Assembly: GCA_031271295.1 (NCBI GenBank)
Contig: JAISVZ010000164.1
Coordinates: 1 to 34,941 of the forward strand
Origin: Clostridiales bacterium
GTDB taxonomy: Bacteria; Bacillota; Clostridia; Lachnospirales; WQUN01
Reading direction: 5' to 3'
DNA length: 34,941 nucleotides
Below the pieces are notes generated by a model, which saw only the letters and a list, made by a program, of their open reading frames with translations, was not told the DNA's origin and did no database searches. The position numbers and the translations under genes were made by a program. This document shows, piece after piece, positions 15,442 through 23,201 of the stretch; positions within the stretch are counted from its first letter, which is position 1, and every line of letters begins with the position of its first letter.

Positions 15442-16287
15442 ATGAACATACAATGGTACCCCGGGCATATGACAAAAACCAAAAAGTTAATAGCGCAAAA
15501 CATATCCCTTGTGGATGTGGTTATTGAACTTTTGGACGCGAGAATACCGTCGTCCGGCAGAAACCCGGACATTGACGTTTTGTGCGCCGGTAAAAAAAGA
15601 ATTGTTGTGCTTAACAAGGCAGACCTTGCCGACGAAGGGCTGAACATTCTTTGGAAAAATTATTACGCGGATTTGGGGTTTGAAACTCTGCTTGCGGATT
15701 CCGTCTCCGGCAAGGGCTTAAGCGATGCCGTAAAAGCGGCGGAATCTCTTATGGCGGAAAAAATCGCCGTTCAAAAGGCAAAGGGCAGAATAAACGTAAC
15801 CATACGCGCAATGATTGTTGGAATTCCGAACGTTGGAAAATCCACATTTATTAATAAAACCGCCGGGCGCTCCATTGCCAAAACCGCGGATAAACCCGGC
15901 GTTACCAAAACCAAACAGTGGATAAAGGTAAAAAACGGTTTTGAACTTATGGATACCCCCGGCATTTTGTGGCCAAAGTTTGACGATGAAGCGGCGGGCA
16001 TAAAACTTGCCGCAACCGGAGCAATACGGGATGAAATTTTGGATATCTATACACTTTCGCTGCGGCTGATTGAAATTATTTCGCAAATAAAACCGGAGGC
16101 GTTAAAAGAGAGGTACAAAATAGAAATTGTTAAGGAAGATACCGCCGATGTAATACTGGAGAAAATTGCGCGAAAAAGAGGGTTTATTAAAAAAGGCGCG
16201 GAAGCGGACTGCGAACGGGCGGCAATAACGGTTGTGGACGAGTTTCGCAGCGCAAAAATAGGGCGCATTACGCTTGAAAAACCCTAA
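15442..16287 (+). CDS. rbgA: Ribosome biogenesis GTPase RbgA/YlqF (281 aa)
   Basis: This circularly permuted GTPase is needed for late 50S assembly. The motif order is permuted as expected: G4 NKAD (58-61) comes before G1 GIPNVGKS (127-134), G2 T155 and G3 DTPG (171-174). The N-terminal IQWYPGHMTKTKK is the family signature, and the C-terminal RNA-binding ANTAR-like region is present. AAAAGGAGAAAA precedes the ATG. It follows rplS, a fitting partner because RbgA acts on the large subunit. A terminator separates the two genes. Confidence 0.97.
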   Translation: MNIQWYPGHMTKTKKLIAQNISLVDVVIELLDARIPSSGRNPDIDVLCAGKKRIVVLNKADLADEGLNILWKNYYADLGFETLLADSVSGKGLSDAVKAAESLMAEKIAVQKAKGRINVTIRAMIVGIPNVGKSTFINKTAGRSIAKTADKPGVTKTKQWIKVKNGFELMDTPGILWPKFDDEAAGIKLAATGAIRDEILDIYTLSLRLIEIISQIKPEALKERYKIEIVKEDTADVILEKIARKRGFIKKGAEADCERAAITVVDEFRSAKIGRITLEKP

Positions 16288-16295
16288 CGAGATTG

Positions 16296-16325
16296 TTGAC
16301 AAGCCGGCTTTGCGGGTGGTATATT
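16296..16325 (+). promoter_or_regulatory. Promoter of the 336-aa glycosyltransferase gene
   Basis: Perfect TTGACA (16296-16301), an 18-nt spacer and TATATT (16320-16325) with a preceding TGG. It begins just after the rbgA stop and lies about 95 bp upstream of the ATG at 16420. Confidence 0.75.
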
Positions 16326-16419
16326 TGGGAAAACAAACCGCTGCCGCTTTAATATCCGTACCCGTTTCGCGGTATGCGAATAATTTTGCGGCAAGAATGA
16401 ACACGGAGGCATTGTTATA

Positions 16420-17430
16420 ATGGGTAAGAAAATAGTATCGGTATCGACCGTAAAAAATGAGAGCGACATTATTGAATCCTTTTGCAGGCACACGCTTTCC
16501 TTTTGCGACGAAATGTATATTTGCGACGACAACAGCACAGACCAAACTCCCGAAATTCTTGAAAAGTTGGTTGAAGAGGGGTTAATGATAACAGTACTGC
16601 AATCCGCAAAGCACGTAATTAAAATCAACGGCATAATAATTAATGACTTAATTAAAATAGCAATTAAAAACAGCCAGCCCGATTTTATTCTTGCGCTCGA
16701 CGCGGACGAATTTCTTATGCCATTTCCGGGGCGGAATGTAAATGTAAGAGAGGTGCTGGAAAACATACCAGATACCGCCTATAACACATTCGCCGCCTAT
16801 TGGGTTCAGTTTATGCCAACTTCCTTTAAGCGCAAAAACAATGTTTTTTTGCCTTCATACTTTACAAAATACATAAACGACTTTACTATGAATCCCACCG
16901 AATTCAAAGTTATGTTTCATTCGTCATGCATAACCGAAAGGAATACCACAGTTAATACGGGAAATCATAACCTCTTTTACTTAAATGAGAATAATCATTA
17001 TGAAATAGTAGAAAAAAAAGTAGTGCCGGAACTGATGCTTGCGCATTGCACGCTTAGAAGCGTACCTCAATTAATTATGAAATCCATAATATTTTCCATG
17101 CATACAATATGCACTCCCGAAAGCCAAAAAGGTAATATAATTACAAACGAACGGTACTGGACGGTATATGAATTGCTAAGAAAAAAAGGCTATATTACCG
17201 AGGGGGACCTTCGGGCTATACTTGCAATGACATACAGAAGCGACCGGAATAACATAAAGGAAAATGTAAATTTTGCAAATTATTATTGGAACCTGCATTA
17301 TGAACTTAAATACACGGATTACTCTAAAGTTGATGAAAACTACTTAGCTTTTATTCTAACAAATTATGAATCCGTTATTACTAACTTAGTGGAAAAACTT
17401 GACGCTCTGCAAAATCCTCCGGCACAATAA
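16420..17430 (+). CDS. Family 2 glycosyltransferase, Glyco_tranf_2_4 type (336 aa)
   Basis: This is a GT-A-fold glycosyltransferase of the short group that opens with VSTVKNESDIIESF. The nucleotide-binding CDDNSTD is at 35-41 and the metal-binding LALDADEF (D94-A-D96) is intact. HNLFYLNENNHYEIV and LAHCTLRSV are typical of the later part. No transmembrane helix is seen. The ribosome-binding site is GGAGG. It has its own promoter, and its last 50 bp overlap the tail of the convergent lipid kinase gene. Donor and acceptor are unknown; a role in cell-surface glycan assembly is inferred from the family. Confidence 0.88.
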   Translation: MGKKIVSVSTVKNESDIIESFCRHTLSFCDEMYICDDNSTDQTPEILEKLVEEGLMITVLQSAKHVIKINGIIINDLIKIAIKNSQPDFILALDADEFLMPFPGRNVNVREVLENIPDTAYNTFAAYWVQFMPTSFKRKNNVFLPSYFTKYINDFTMNPTEFKVMFHSSCITERNTTVNTGNHNLFYLNENNHYEIVEKKVVPELMLAHCTLRSVPQLIMKSIIFSMHTICTPESQKGNIITNERYWTVYELLRKKGYITEGDLRAILAMTYRSDRNNIKENVNFANYYWNLHYELKYTDYSKVDENYLAFILTNYESVITNLVEKLDALQNPPAQ

Positions 17431-18376
17431 GCTTTACGGCTTTGGGCACGTTTCTAACTTCAACGGGAAGGTTTGGCCCGTGCTCGCCGTCTAAATCCGT
17501 TTCCAAAAGTTTCGGGTTTATACTTTCGCCGTTTGGTTCAATTTTTATATAGCTGTCCTTAAAATACAAAATGTTATTATCTTGCAGATAATCGCCTTTT
17601 ATAAGGTTTACCAAAAGCGAGGCAATTTCGATAAATTGCCCTTCTTTTACGCCTATAAACTCCAAAAGCCCGTCGGATATGGACGCGTCCTTTACCAAAT
17701 TTGTAAAACCCGCCGTGCCGCCGGAATTCAAGATAATAAAAAGATACAGCTTTTCCTCGAATACACCGGCCGAGTTTGTTATTTTAAGCGGTATTGAGGA
17801 AATGCCGGAAGCCTGCTCCAACCCCTTTATATAATACGCGAGCATACCCAGCGTATTTTTAAACTCGGTATCTATATTTTGTGAAATATTTGTGAAATTT
17901 CCCGCTCCGCACACGTTAATAAAGTAAAAACTTTCTTCGGTATCAAAACCCGTATTTTCGCGCGCGTTTATTCTGTTAACAACACCCAAATCCGATACGC
18001 ATGTTACGCCGTTTACTATTATTTCCGCCGCCTTATCCTCCGCAAACGGAATTCCCAAAAACTTCGCGAAATCGTTCGCGGTTCCGGAGGGGATAATTCC
18101 AAGTTTGGCATCTATACCGTATTTCATCATCGCGTTTACCACAATACTGATACTTCCGTCCCCGCCCGATACAACAACCGTATCGTAATAACTTTTGTTA
18201 TCAAGCGATATTTCGCGCAAGTGCCTGTCTATATCGCCATGCTCCATAGAACGGAAAACATGCGCTTCATACCCGCCATTCTGAAAAATCGCGATAACCG
18301 GGTCTAAATTGAATTTAAAACTTTTATCTCCGGAAAACGGGTTGTAAATAAGCTTTAATTTTTTCATTTTTTTCAT
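17381..18376 (-). CDS. YegS/Rv2252/BmrU-family lipid kinase (331 aa)
   Basis: This protein has a diacylglycerol-kinase-like catalytic fold. The signature motifs are LIYNPFSG near the N-terminus, SGGDGS (70-75, ATP binding) and GIIPSGTANDFAKFLGIP (93-110). The second domain has the usual VCGAGNFT and SDGLLEF motifs. Likely reactions are phosphorylation of diacylglycerol or a related lipid, recycling it to phosphatidic acid. AAGGAGAA lies nine bases before the first ATG, supporting this start. The 3' end overlaps the GT2 gene tail-to-tail, and the 5' end is divergent from tRNA-Arg. Confidence 0.94.
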   Translation of the reverse strand: MKKMKKLKLIYNPFSGDKSFKFNLDPVIAIFQNGGYEAHVFRSMEHGDIDRHLREISLDNKSYYDTVVVSGGDGSISIVVNAMMKYGIDAKLGIIPSGTANDFAKFLGIPFAEDKAAEIIVNGVTCVSDLGVVNRINARENTGFDTEESFYFINVCGAGNFTNISQNIDTEFKNTLGMLAYYIKGLEQASGISSIPLKITNSAGVFEEKLYLFIILNSGGTAGFTNLVKDASISDGLLEFIGVKEGQFIEIASLLVNLIKGDYLQDNNILYFKDSYIKIEPNGESINPKLLETDLDGEHGPNLPVEVRNVPKAVKLIVPEDFAERQVFPLS

Positions 18377-18389
18377 TTTGAATTTCTCC

Positions 18390-18418
18390 TTGAAATTGAA
18401 GAGGATTTATATTATAAT
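18390..18418 (+). promoter_or_regulatory. Promoter of tRNA-Arg
   Basis: TTGAAA (18390-18395), 17 nt and TATAAT (18413-18418) end 16 bp before the first base of the tRNA, close to the ideal for a tRNA promoter. Confidence 0.85.
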
Positions 18419-18434
18419 GCGTTTGGCTTCGCAG

Positions 18435-18507
18435 GTATATGTAGCTCAGAGGATAGAGCAACCGCCTCCTAAGCGGTAGGCCGGGGGTTCGACTCCCCCC
18501 ATGTACA
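18435..18507 (+). tRNA. tRNA-Arg (anticodon CCT)
   Basis: A full cloverleaf folds. The acceptor GTATATG pairs with CATGTAC, with one G-T wobble. The D-arm is GCTC...GAGC, the anticodon stem ACCGC/GCGGT carries loop CTCCTAA with anticodon CCT, and the T-arm is GGGGG-TTCGACT-CCCCC. The discriminator is A. CCA is not encoded. It reads AGG codons. The ABC-3C operon starts just beyond it, as is common for islands beside tRNA genes, but I found no duplicated tRNA 3' end. Confidence 0.97.
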
Positions 18508-18526
18508 GGAAATGAACCATTTAATT

Positions 18527-18556
18527 AAAAAGGCGGTTGCTACAACCGCCTTTTTG
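18527..18556. terminator. Bidirectional terminator after tRNA-Arg and the ABC-3C operon
   Basis: AGGCGGTTG (18531-18539) pairs with CAACCGCCT (18543-18551) around a 3-nt loop. It has A's on the left and T's on the right, so it serves both the plus-strand tRNA and the minus-strand ATPase gene ending at 18573. Confidence 0.9.
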
Positions 18557-18572
18557 TCGTCTCGGAGTTAAC

Positions 18573-20243
18573 CTAAAAATCAAATTTCATTAGCTTTTCA
18601 TTTTCCGATAAAATAATAGCGCTGTGTTCGACGATAAAATTAATGCTTTCAGTATAATTGGCAAGTTGATATTTATTAACGGCAATAATCGCTTGTTTAT
18701 TAATTCTTGCCGAAATTTCAGATACAACACCTATCATGTTATTAACTTGCCTTGGATCAATTCCATTAAAACAAGCCGAATCTTGAATAAGAATTTCTAT
18801 AAGGTTATTAAATTCGAACAACAAATAATCTATAAGATTTTTTTTAACCTCGTTTTTCCCTTCACCGGTATCGCCGCGCATCGCAATTTCTACTTTAACC
18901 GGTCTGTGTTTCGTATGCTTTTTAATTATCTCAACATTAAAGAAGGAAAATACTTCCGAGTCGTAAATCTTTTTTGTCAATTCATCAATATATTCTCTGT
19001 ACTTATTTATAAGTTGCTCATATCGTGAAAAAACTTCCTTAGCTTTACTAAAATTTTCAGTTAATTTATCATCTTCCTTTTTAATAGTATCATCAATATT
19101 TTTAACCTGAGATAATTCACCTTCCCTGTACTTAAGATTTTGTAAATCCAAGCTATATTTTTCATAAATAGCAACAGAATCTTGATAAACTTGGTTTGCG
19201 GAAATTATTTTTCCAAGCCTGTCAAGCTCAAATGAAACGGAGGTAATGTCATTTTCTAAAGCATTAATATTTTCATCTAAATTGTTAATTTTGCCGGTTA
19301 AATAATCTTTGCGTTCTTCATACACCTTATCATGAAAGGCTTCTACCTCTTCAATTGTTCTTTTTACCATATCCGGAAGCTCATATTGTGTTCTCTCAAA
19401 CAGAATCAGTATATGGTCAGATTTGATATCCGATTTATTTGAACTGTCTATGAAACTATTTAACCGTTTCTTTTCAGTTTTTTCGGCTTCAATACGTTTT
19501 TTGGTACTTTTCAGCTTATCGCTAAAATTTGAATATTCTTCAATGATATTCTGCTGTACATCCGATATTTCAATTGATTTTATCTTTTCTGACAAAATTT
19601 CCAACTCTTTTGCCAGTTTCTTAATTTCTTTGTCAACAAAATAGATTTCTTCATCTAATTGCTTTGGAGTTATACCTCCGTAAAACGATATGATTTGCTT
19701 CTTGCTTTTTTTTAAATCATCTATAGAATCTTGTGAATCATAAATATCAGAAACCGGTTCAACAAGATTGTTGATTTCAAGCATACGCAAAAAATCAATG
19801 TAATCATTTTTAGCCGGATGCTGTACATTTTGACTTAGCTCGCTCGCCTTTTTCTTTGTTAGTAATTGTTTGCTGTACAGGCTTCTTTCAATGCTGAAAA
19901 AGTCTCTGTATTCTGTCAAGGTTTTTTCTTTTTCATTTACAAGTATTACAGGCGATTCGCCTATTATCCTTCGTATAAAATATTTGATATTTTGAAATTT
20001 TACAATAGCCTCCAAAACGTAATTTTCAAGTTCGGGCTTCATAATTGACGAATCTTCATTTGAACCATAAATATAATCAATCATTTTAATCAATAAGGAT
20101 TTTCCCAAGCTATTGATAGTTGCGCCTTTATTTTCGGGTTCTTTTATATCGCCATAAATAAAGGAAACGCCATTTTCCGCAAAATCTATATCTCTGATAA
20201 TTTTGCCTTCAGGTGATTTGATTTTTAAATTTAATATTCTCAT
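18573..20243 (-). CDS. ABC-3C system ATPase, DUF2326-type coiled-coil P-loop protein (556 aa)
   Basis: This is the SMC/RecN-like ATPase of an ABC three-component conflict system. The N-terminus (1-60) carries an atypical Walker A, ending N44-S-L-G-K48-S49, after VSFIYGD. A long coiled coil covers about 180-440. The C-terminal half-domain has a signature-like GEGKNE (about 460-465) and a Walker B region IEILIQDSACFNGIDPRQ with D488. In DUF2326 relatives that region usually reads 'FLIHDS', so His is replaced by Gln. The ATG overlaps the middle-component gene by 35 bp and has GGGGTGATT upstream. The gene is last of three coupled genes, AT-rich compared with its neighbours, and ends at the shared terminator. 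It probably senses or bridges nucleic acid and drives conformational control of the effector; that is inference from the family. Confidence 0.85.
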   Translation of the reverse strand: MRILNLKIKSPEGKIIRDIDFAENGVSFIYGDIKEPENKGATINSLGKSLLIKMIDYIYGSNEDSSIMKPELENYVLEAIVKFQNIKYFIRRIIGESPVILVNEKEKTLTEYRDFFSIERSLYSKQLLTKKKASELSQNVQHPAKNDYIDFLRMLEINNLVEPVSDIYDSQDSIDDLKKSKKQIISFYGGITPKQLDEEIYFVDKEIKKLAKELEILSEKIKSIEISDVQQNIIEEYSNFSDKLKSTKKRIEAEKTEKKRLNSFIDSSNKSDIKSDHILILFERTQYELPDMVKRTIEEVEAFHDKVYEERKDYLTGKINNLDENINALENDITSVSFELDRLGKIISANQVYQDSVAIYEKYSLDLQNLKYREGELSQVKNIDDTIKKEDDKLTENFSKAKEVFSRYEQLINKYREYIDELTKKIYDSEVFSFFNVEIIKKHTKHRPVKVEIAMRGDTGEGKNEVKKNLIDYLLFEFNNLIEILIQDSACFNGIDPRQVNNMIGVVSEISARINKQAIIAVNKYQLANYTESINFIVEHSAIILSENEKLMKFDF

Positions 20244-20484
20244 TACTAATCACCCCATTTTCATCATATGAGATCATGCCTACTAAGTACATAAATTCTA
20301 ATACATATATAAACTTTTGAAATGTAGGATAAGTTTTCAGTAAGCCTCTTGCAAAATATTTCTTTGAAAGCCGGTGCCAAACATCTTCAACCGTAAATTC
20401 ATTATTCTGAAGAACATCAAGAATTAACGCGCTTAGGCCTATATAGCTTTCCGTTAAAGTTGTATATTTATCAGGAAGAATCAT
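20209..20484 (-). CDS. ABC-3C middle component, MC6-like (91 aa)
   Basis: This small helical protein starts MILPDKYTTLTESYIGLSA, which resembles middle component 6 of ABC three-component systems, followed by a winged-helix-like segment (VEDVWHRLSKKYF...FIYVLEFMYLVGMISYDENG). The family is thought to link the ATPase and the effector-bearing subunit. Its ATG overlaps the stop of the first gene by 4 bp (ATGA), and its own end overlaps the ATPase start by 35 bp, so the three proteins are likely made in fixed ratios. The gene is too short for independent proof of function; context carries much of the call. Confidence 0.78.
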   Translation of the reverse strand: MILPDKYTTLTESYIGLSALILDVLQNNEFTVEDVWHRLSKKYFARGLLKTYPTFQKFIYVLEFMYLVGMISYDENGVISNENIKFKNQIT

Positions 20485-21467
20485 AGTGATTCACTCTTTT
20501 CTTTTTCAAAAATATCACACTTATCAAAAATATAGATTACAAGAAACTTGGCCGGTATTTCTTTTGATTCGCTGTTTTCCACGTATTCCAATATCCCGCT
20601 TATTAATTTTTCGTATAATTCATCACCTTTAAAGTTTTCTCGCGCATTTTTATACATATTTATTATATGCTCTTTGACACGATTAAATTTATCCGTAAAT
20701 AAAATATCCTGGTTGATATTTGACACTGCGGAATCAACCACATCCAAGTTCAACAGGACATTCTCAATTTCTGCCCTTTTGTTCTCAAGGCTATTAATAG
20801 ATATTTTTTCGGGAGTTGATATACGGGTATATTCATTTAAAGGCTTCCCCGCATTCTTAAAGAATTTTTCGATTATTCTCCCGGAAACCTCTTCAACAAA
20901 ATCCACCATTATTTTTTCAGTTATAGCGTTAGGATCCGGATAATTTCTAACGTTCAATTTTGCTGATAATATTTCTAACTTATGTATATCATTAACTTCA
21001 CAAAGCAAATCAAACAAATAGTCTACATTGACTACCTCATGAGTAAATTTAAACCCATATTTTTGGCTCAGTGATTTTACACAAACTTCAAAAAAGTTAT
21101 CGTTATCCGGAGGTAAGTTGTTATCAAATGTATTTACAACAAATATAAATTTGTTTATTTGTCCATTCCAGTTGCCCTTTTTCAGGTTAGTTAGAAGACC
21201 GTCTAAATCATCACAGAATTTATTTTGAATATCTTTTTTTAGCGAGGTTTTAAGCCTGGTTGGAGAATAAATTTGATAAAATACAGCGTCTTGCTTTACC
21301 CACCCGTCGTTTTTATAATCCCCTCCATAAGAGTCGGGCATGATAAAATTCTTTTTCTTATAGTCATAAAAAGCTTTTAAAACCTCTTTTACACAAAACT
21401 GAAAGTTAGACGCTGTATGCCCTCGCAAGAAGCTTGTTATTGCATTAATATAGTCATATTTGTCCAT
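20481..21467 (-). CDS. ABC-3C effector/C-terminal-domain protein with restriction-endonuclease-like N-terminus (328 aa)
   Basis: This is the first gene of the three-gene system. Residues about 10-150 resemble the nuclease-like domain that opens several ABC-3C proteins: GGD50-YKND54-GW, then F63-YQ65-IY67-SP on the next strand, then FIFVVNT. In true PD-(D/E)XK enzymes the second motif is E/Q-x-K; here Lys is replaced by Tyr. Residues about 180-328 form the adaptor C-terminal domain (CTD10-like), ending LVIYIFDKCDIFEKE. The open frame extends to 21542, but GAGGG a few bases before the ATG at 21467 sets the start, and the promoter lies between. It is the likely toxic or target-recognising component; activity is unproven. 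Confidence 0.75.
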   Translation of the reverse strand: MDKYDYINAITSFLRGHTASNFQFCVKEVLKAFYDYKKKNFIMPDSYGGDYKNDGWVKQDAVFYQIYSPTRLKTSLKKDIQNKFCDDLDGLLTNLKKGNWNGQINKFIFVVNTFDNNLPPDNDNFFEVCVKSLSQKYGFKFTHEVVNVDYLFDLLCEVNDIHKLEILSAKLNVRNYPDPNAITEKIMVDFVEEVSGRIIEKFFKNAGKPLNEYTRISTPEKISINSLENKRAEIENVLLNLDVVDSAVSNINQDILFTDKFNRVKEHIINMYKNARENFKGDELYEKLISGILEYVENSESKEIPAKFLVIYIFDKCDIFEKEKSESL

Positions 21468-21494
21468 AACACCCTCGTTTTTTCGCGTTAAACC

Positions 21495-21538
21495 GCTATA
21501 ATTTGCATAATTATAGCATGACAGAATATCAATTACAA
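21495..21538 (-). promoter_or_regulatory. Promoter and overlapping palindrome of the ABC-3C operon
   Basis: On the minus strand TTGTAA (21533-21538) is followed after 17 nt by TATAAT (21510-21515). An inverted repeat, GCTATAAT-N7-ATTATAGC (21495-21517), covers the -10 and the expected transcription start, the position of a repressor operator. No repressor gene is next to it. Confidence 0.6.
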
Positions 21539-21582
21539 ACAAAATAATAGCTTACCAAACGAATTATAATTCTATAACATCC

Positions 21583-23097
21583 CTACTCCGTTAAATACAA
21601 AAACAACTTCGGCTCCCCTTCGCCCGATTCCATCAGCACATAAACGTTAAAGCCCAAGCTTCGCCTGTCCTTACGCATAACAGATGCCCATTCGCCCCTG
21701 CCGTAGCGCTGCGCAACATCGGTTAGGCTTTGGCGCAAATACTCCGGTTCTAAGAAAAAGCGGCATAAATCCTTGCCAACGAGGCTTCCTTCCTGCATCA
21801 AATTCTCCGCCGTAGTGTTTGCCTTTTCTATAATACCGCGCTGCGAGGAAACAATAACAGCCTGGTGGGTAATTTCAAAAATTTTCTGCGTGAATTCCTT
21901 TTCGTAACCCAGCGCCTTTTCAACATTCTTAAGATATGTCATATCCTTAATAATATTGGTAAAACCAATACAATTTTTTTCGTTATCGTACATAGGAAAC
22001 AGTATGGATTCGCTGAAATACGAAGAGCCGTCCTTTTTGGGCATCCAGCCGCTTTCTTCGTACCTGCCGTCGCGAAGCGCAATTTCAATTTTTCGGGCTA
22101 ACTTCCCGGCCTTAATATCGGACGGTGTCATTATTACTTCCGCGTTTTTGCCTATAACATCGTCCTTACTAACGCCAAGCAGCGTTTCCGCGCCCTTATT
22201 CCACGCGGTAATGTTGTTATCCACATCCAGGGCGTAAATGCCGTAATCCAAAATGCTGTCGATAATATTGTTTAAGAATACGGTTCTGTTATCCACCTTT
22301 TTCTCCAAATCGTCGTTAAGGTTTTGGATAAGCGTGTTTTGAAACCGCAATTCGTTGGAAAGCCTTTTTGTTTGCTCGTACGTTATGGCGTTACCTATGG
22401 ATATGCCCACATAATAACGAATAAGCTCCACAATTTCATTTTGGTTTTCCTGATACTTGTTAAAGCTTGCAAGGCACAGCACGCCCGTAAGCTGATCCGC
22501 GTTTAAAACGGGAATTATCATAACGCTTTTAGGTTTTATTTTACCTAAAAAGGTTTTAATCATAAACTCGGAATCGTCCGGGAGGTTGTCGATTATTCTG
22601 ATTTCTTTAACCGATGTGCCAATAAGCCCTTCGCCTATTGTCATATCAAATTCGTTGTAAAGATTTTTGGAAAACCCAACCGACGATTTAATCTCAAGCT
22701 GATTTGTTGCGTGGTTTGCCATGTAAAACGCGGCGCACGCGGAATCCGTCGCTTTGATGATTTTAGGCAAAAGATCCTCCAAAAGCGCGGTAAGCTCCAT
22801 ATTTATCGCAACGGAGTTTACAATGTTCAGTACCTCCTTGCGGTGTTTTTCCTTTACGCCTAAAATATCGGAAATTTCCTTAAGCTTTTCGGCAAAAGGT
22901 TTAATATCGGCGCAGGGGTAAACAAAACTGTCTATGTTGACATTACTGTCCACCAAGCTGTTCACCGTACCAAGCGCATACTTTACAATCTCTTTCGTTC
23001 TGACTCTGTAGATGTAGTACATAAAGCCGCCCGCCAAAGCCAAAAAAATTACGTCCGCCAAAATTATAAAACATATCAGGATAAGATGAAGATCCAC
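21583..23097 (-). CDS. Membrane-anchored GAF-PAS-PAS sensor protein without output domain (504 aa)
   Basis: This is a signal-sensing protein. One N-terminal transmembrane helix (about 5-29, ending in the basic RVRTK) is followed by a helical linker, a GAF domain (about 97-245), a coiled coil (245-275), a PAS domain (275-390, with NNITAWNKGAETLLGVSKDDVIGK and GFTNIIKDMT) and a second PAS-like domain (402-504) ending at the stop. No histidine kinase, GGDEF, EAL, HTH or phosphatase domain follows, so the output must be by protein contact or be lost. The start is a GTG with a weak ribosome-binding site. A TATAAT-like -10 lies at 23137-23142 on the minus strand without a good -35. It lies between miaA and the ABC-3C operon. 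Confidence 0.85.
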   Translation of the reverse strand: MDLHLILICFIILADVIFLALAGGFMYYIYRVRTKEIVKYALGTVNSLVDSNVNIDSFVYPCADIKPFAEKLKEISDILGVKEKHRKEVLNIVNSVAINMELTALLEDLLPKIIKATDSACAAFYMANHATNQLEIKSSVGFSKNLYNEFDMTIGEGLIGTSVKEIRIIDNLPDDSEFMIKTFLGKIKPKSVMIIPVLNADQLTGVLCLASFNKYQENQNEIVELIRYYVGISIGNAITYEQTKRLSNELRFQNTLIQNLNDDLEKKVDNRTVFLNNIIDSILDYGIYALDVDNNITAWNKGAETLLGVSKDDVIGKNAEVIMTPSDIKAGKLARKIEIALRDGRYEESGWMPKKDGSSYFSESILFPMYDNEKNCIGFTNIIKDMTYLKNVEKALGYEKEFTQKIFEITHQAVIVSSQRGIIEKANTTAENLMQEGSLVGKDLCRFFLEPEYLRQSLTDVAQRYGRGEWASVMRKDRRSLGFNVYVLMESGEGEPKLFLYLTE

Positions 23098-23201
23098 AAA
23101 ACACCAGCTTTCTGTCCATTTGTGTAAACTTTTGCTATTATATCATGGTTTTCGCGCACACGCCACGTTACTTTCCGAAATTTATTTCAGATTTCTTGAA
23201 A

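Noticed and set aside
21468..21542. Longer N-terminus for the ABC-3C effector protein
   Set aside because: The extra 25 codons cover the promoter and palindrome and lack a ribosome-binding site; the ATG at 21467 has GAGGG upstream.
18488..21600. tRNA 3'-end duplication as attachment site for an integrated island
   Set aside because: I looked for the tRNA-Arg 3' sequence at the far side of the ABC-3C operon and did not find it; there is no integrase gene either.
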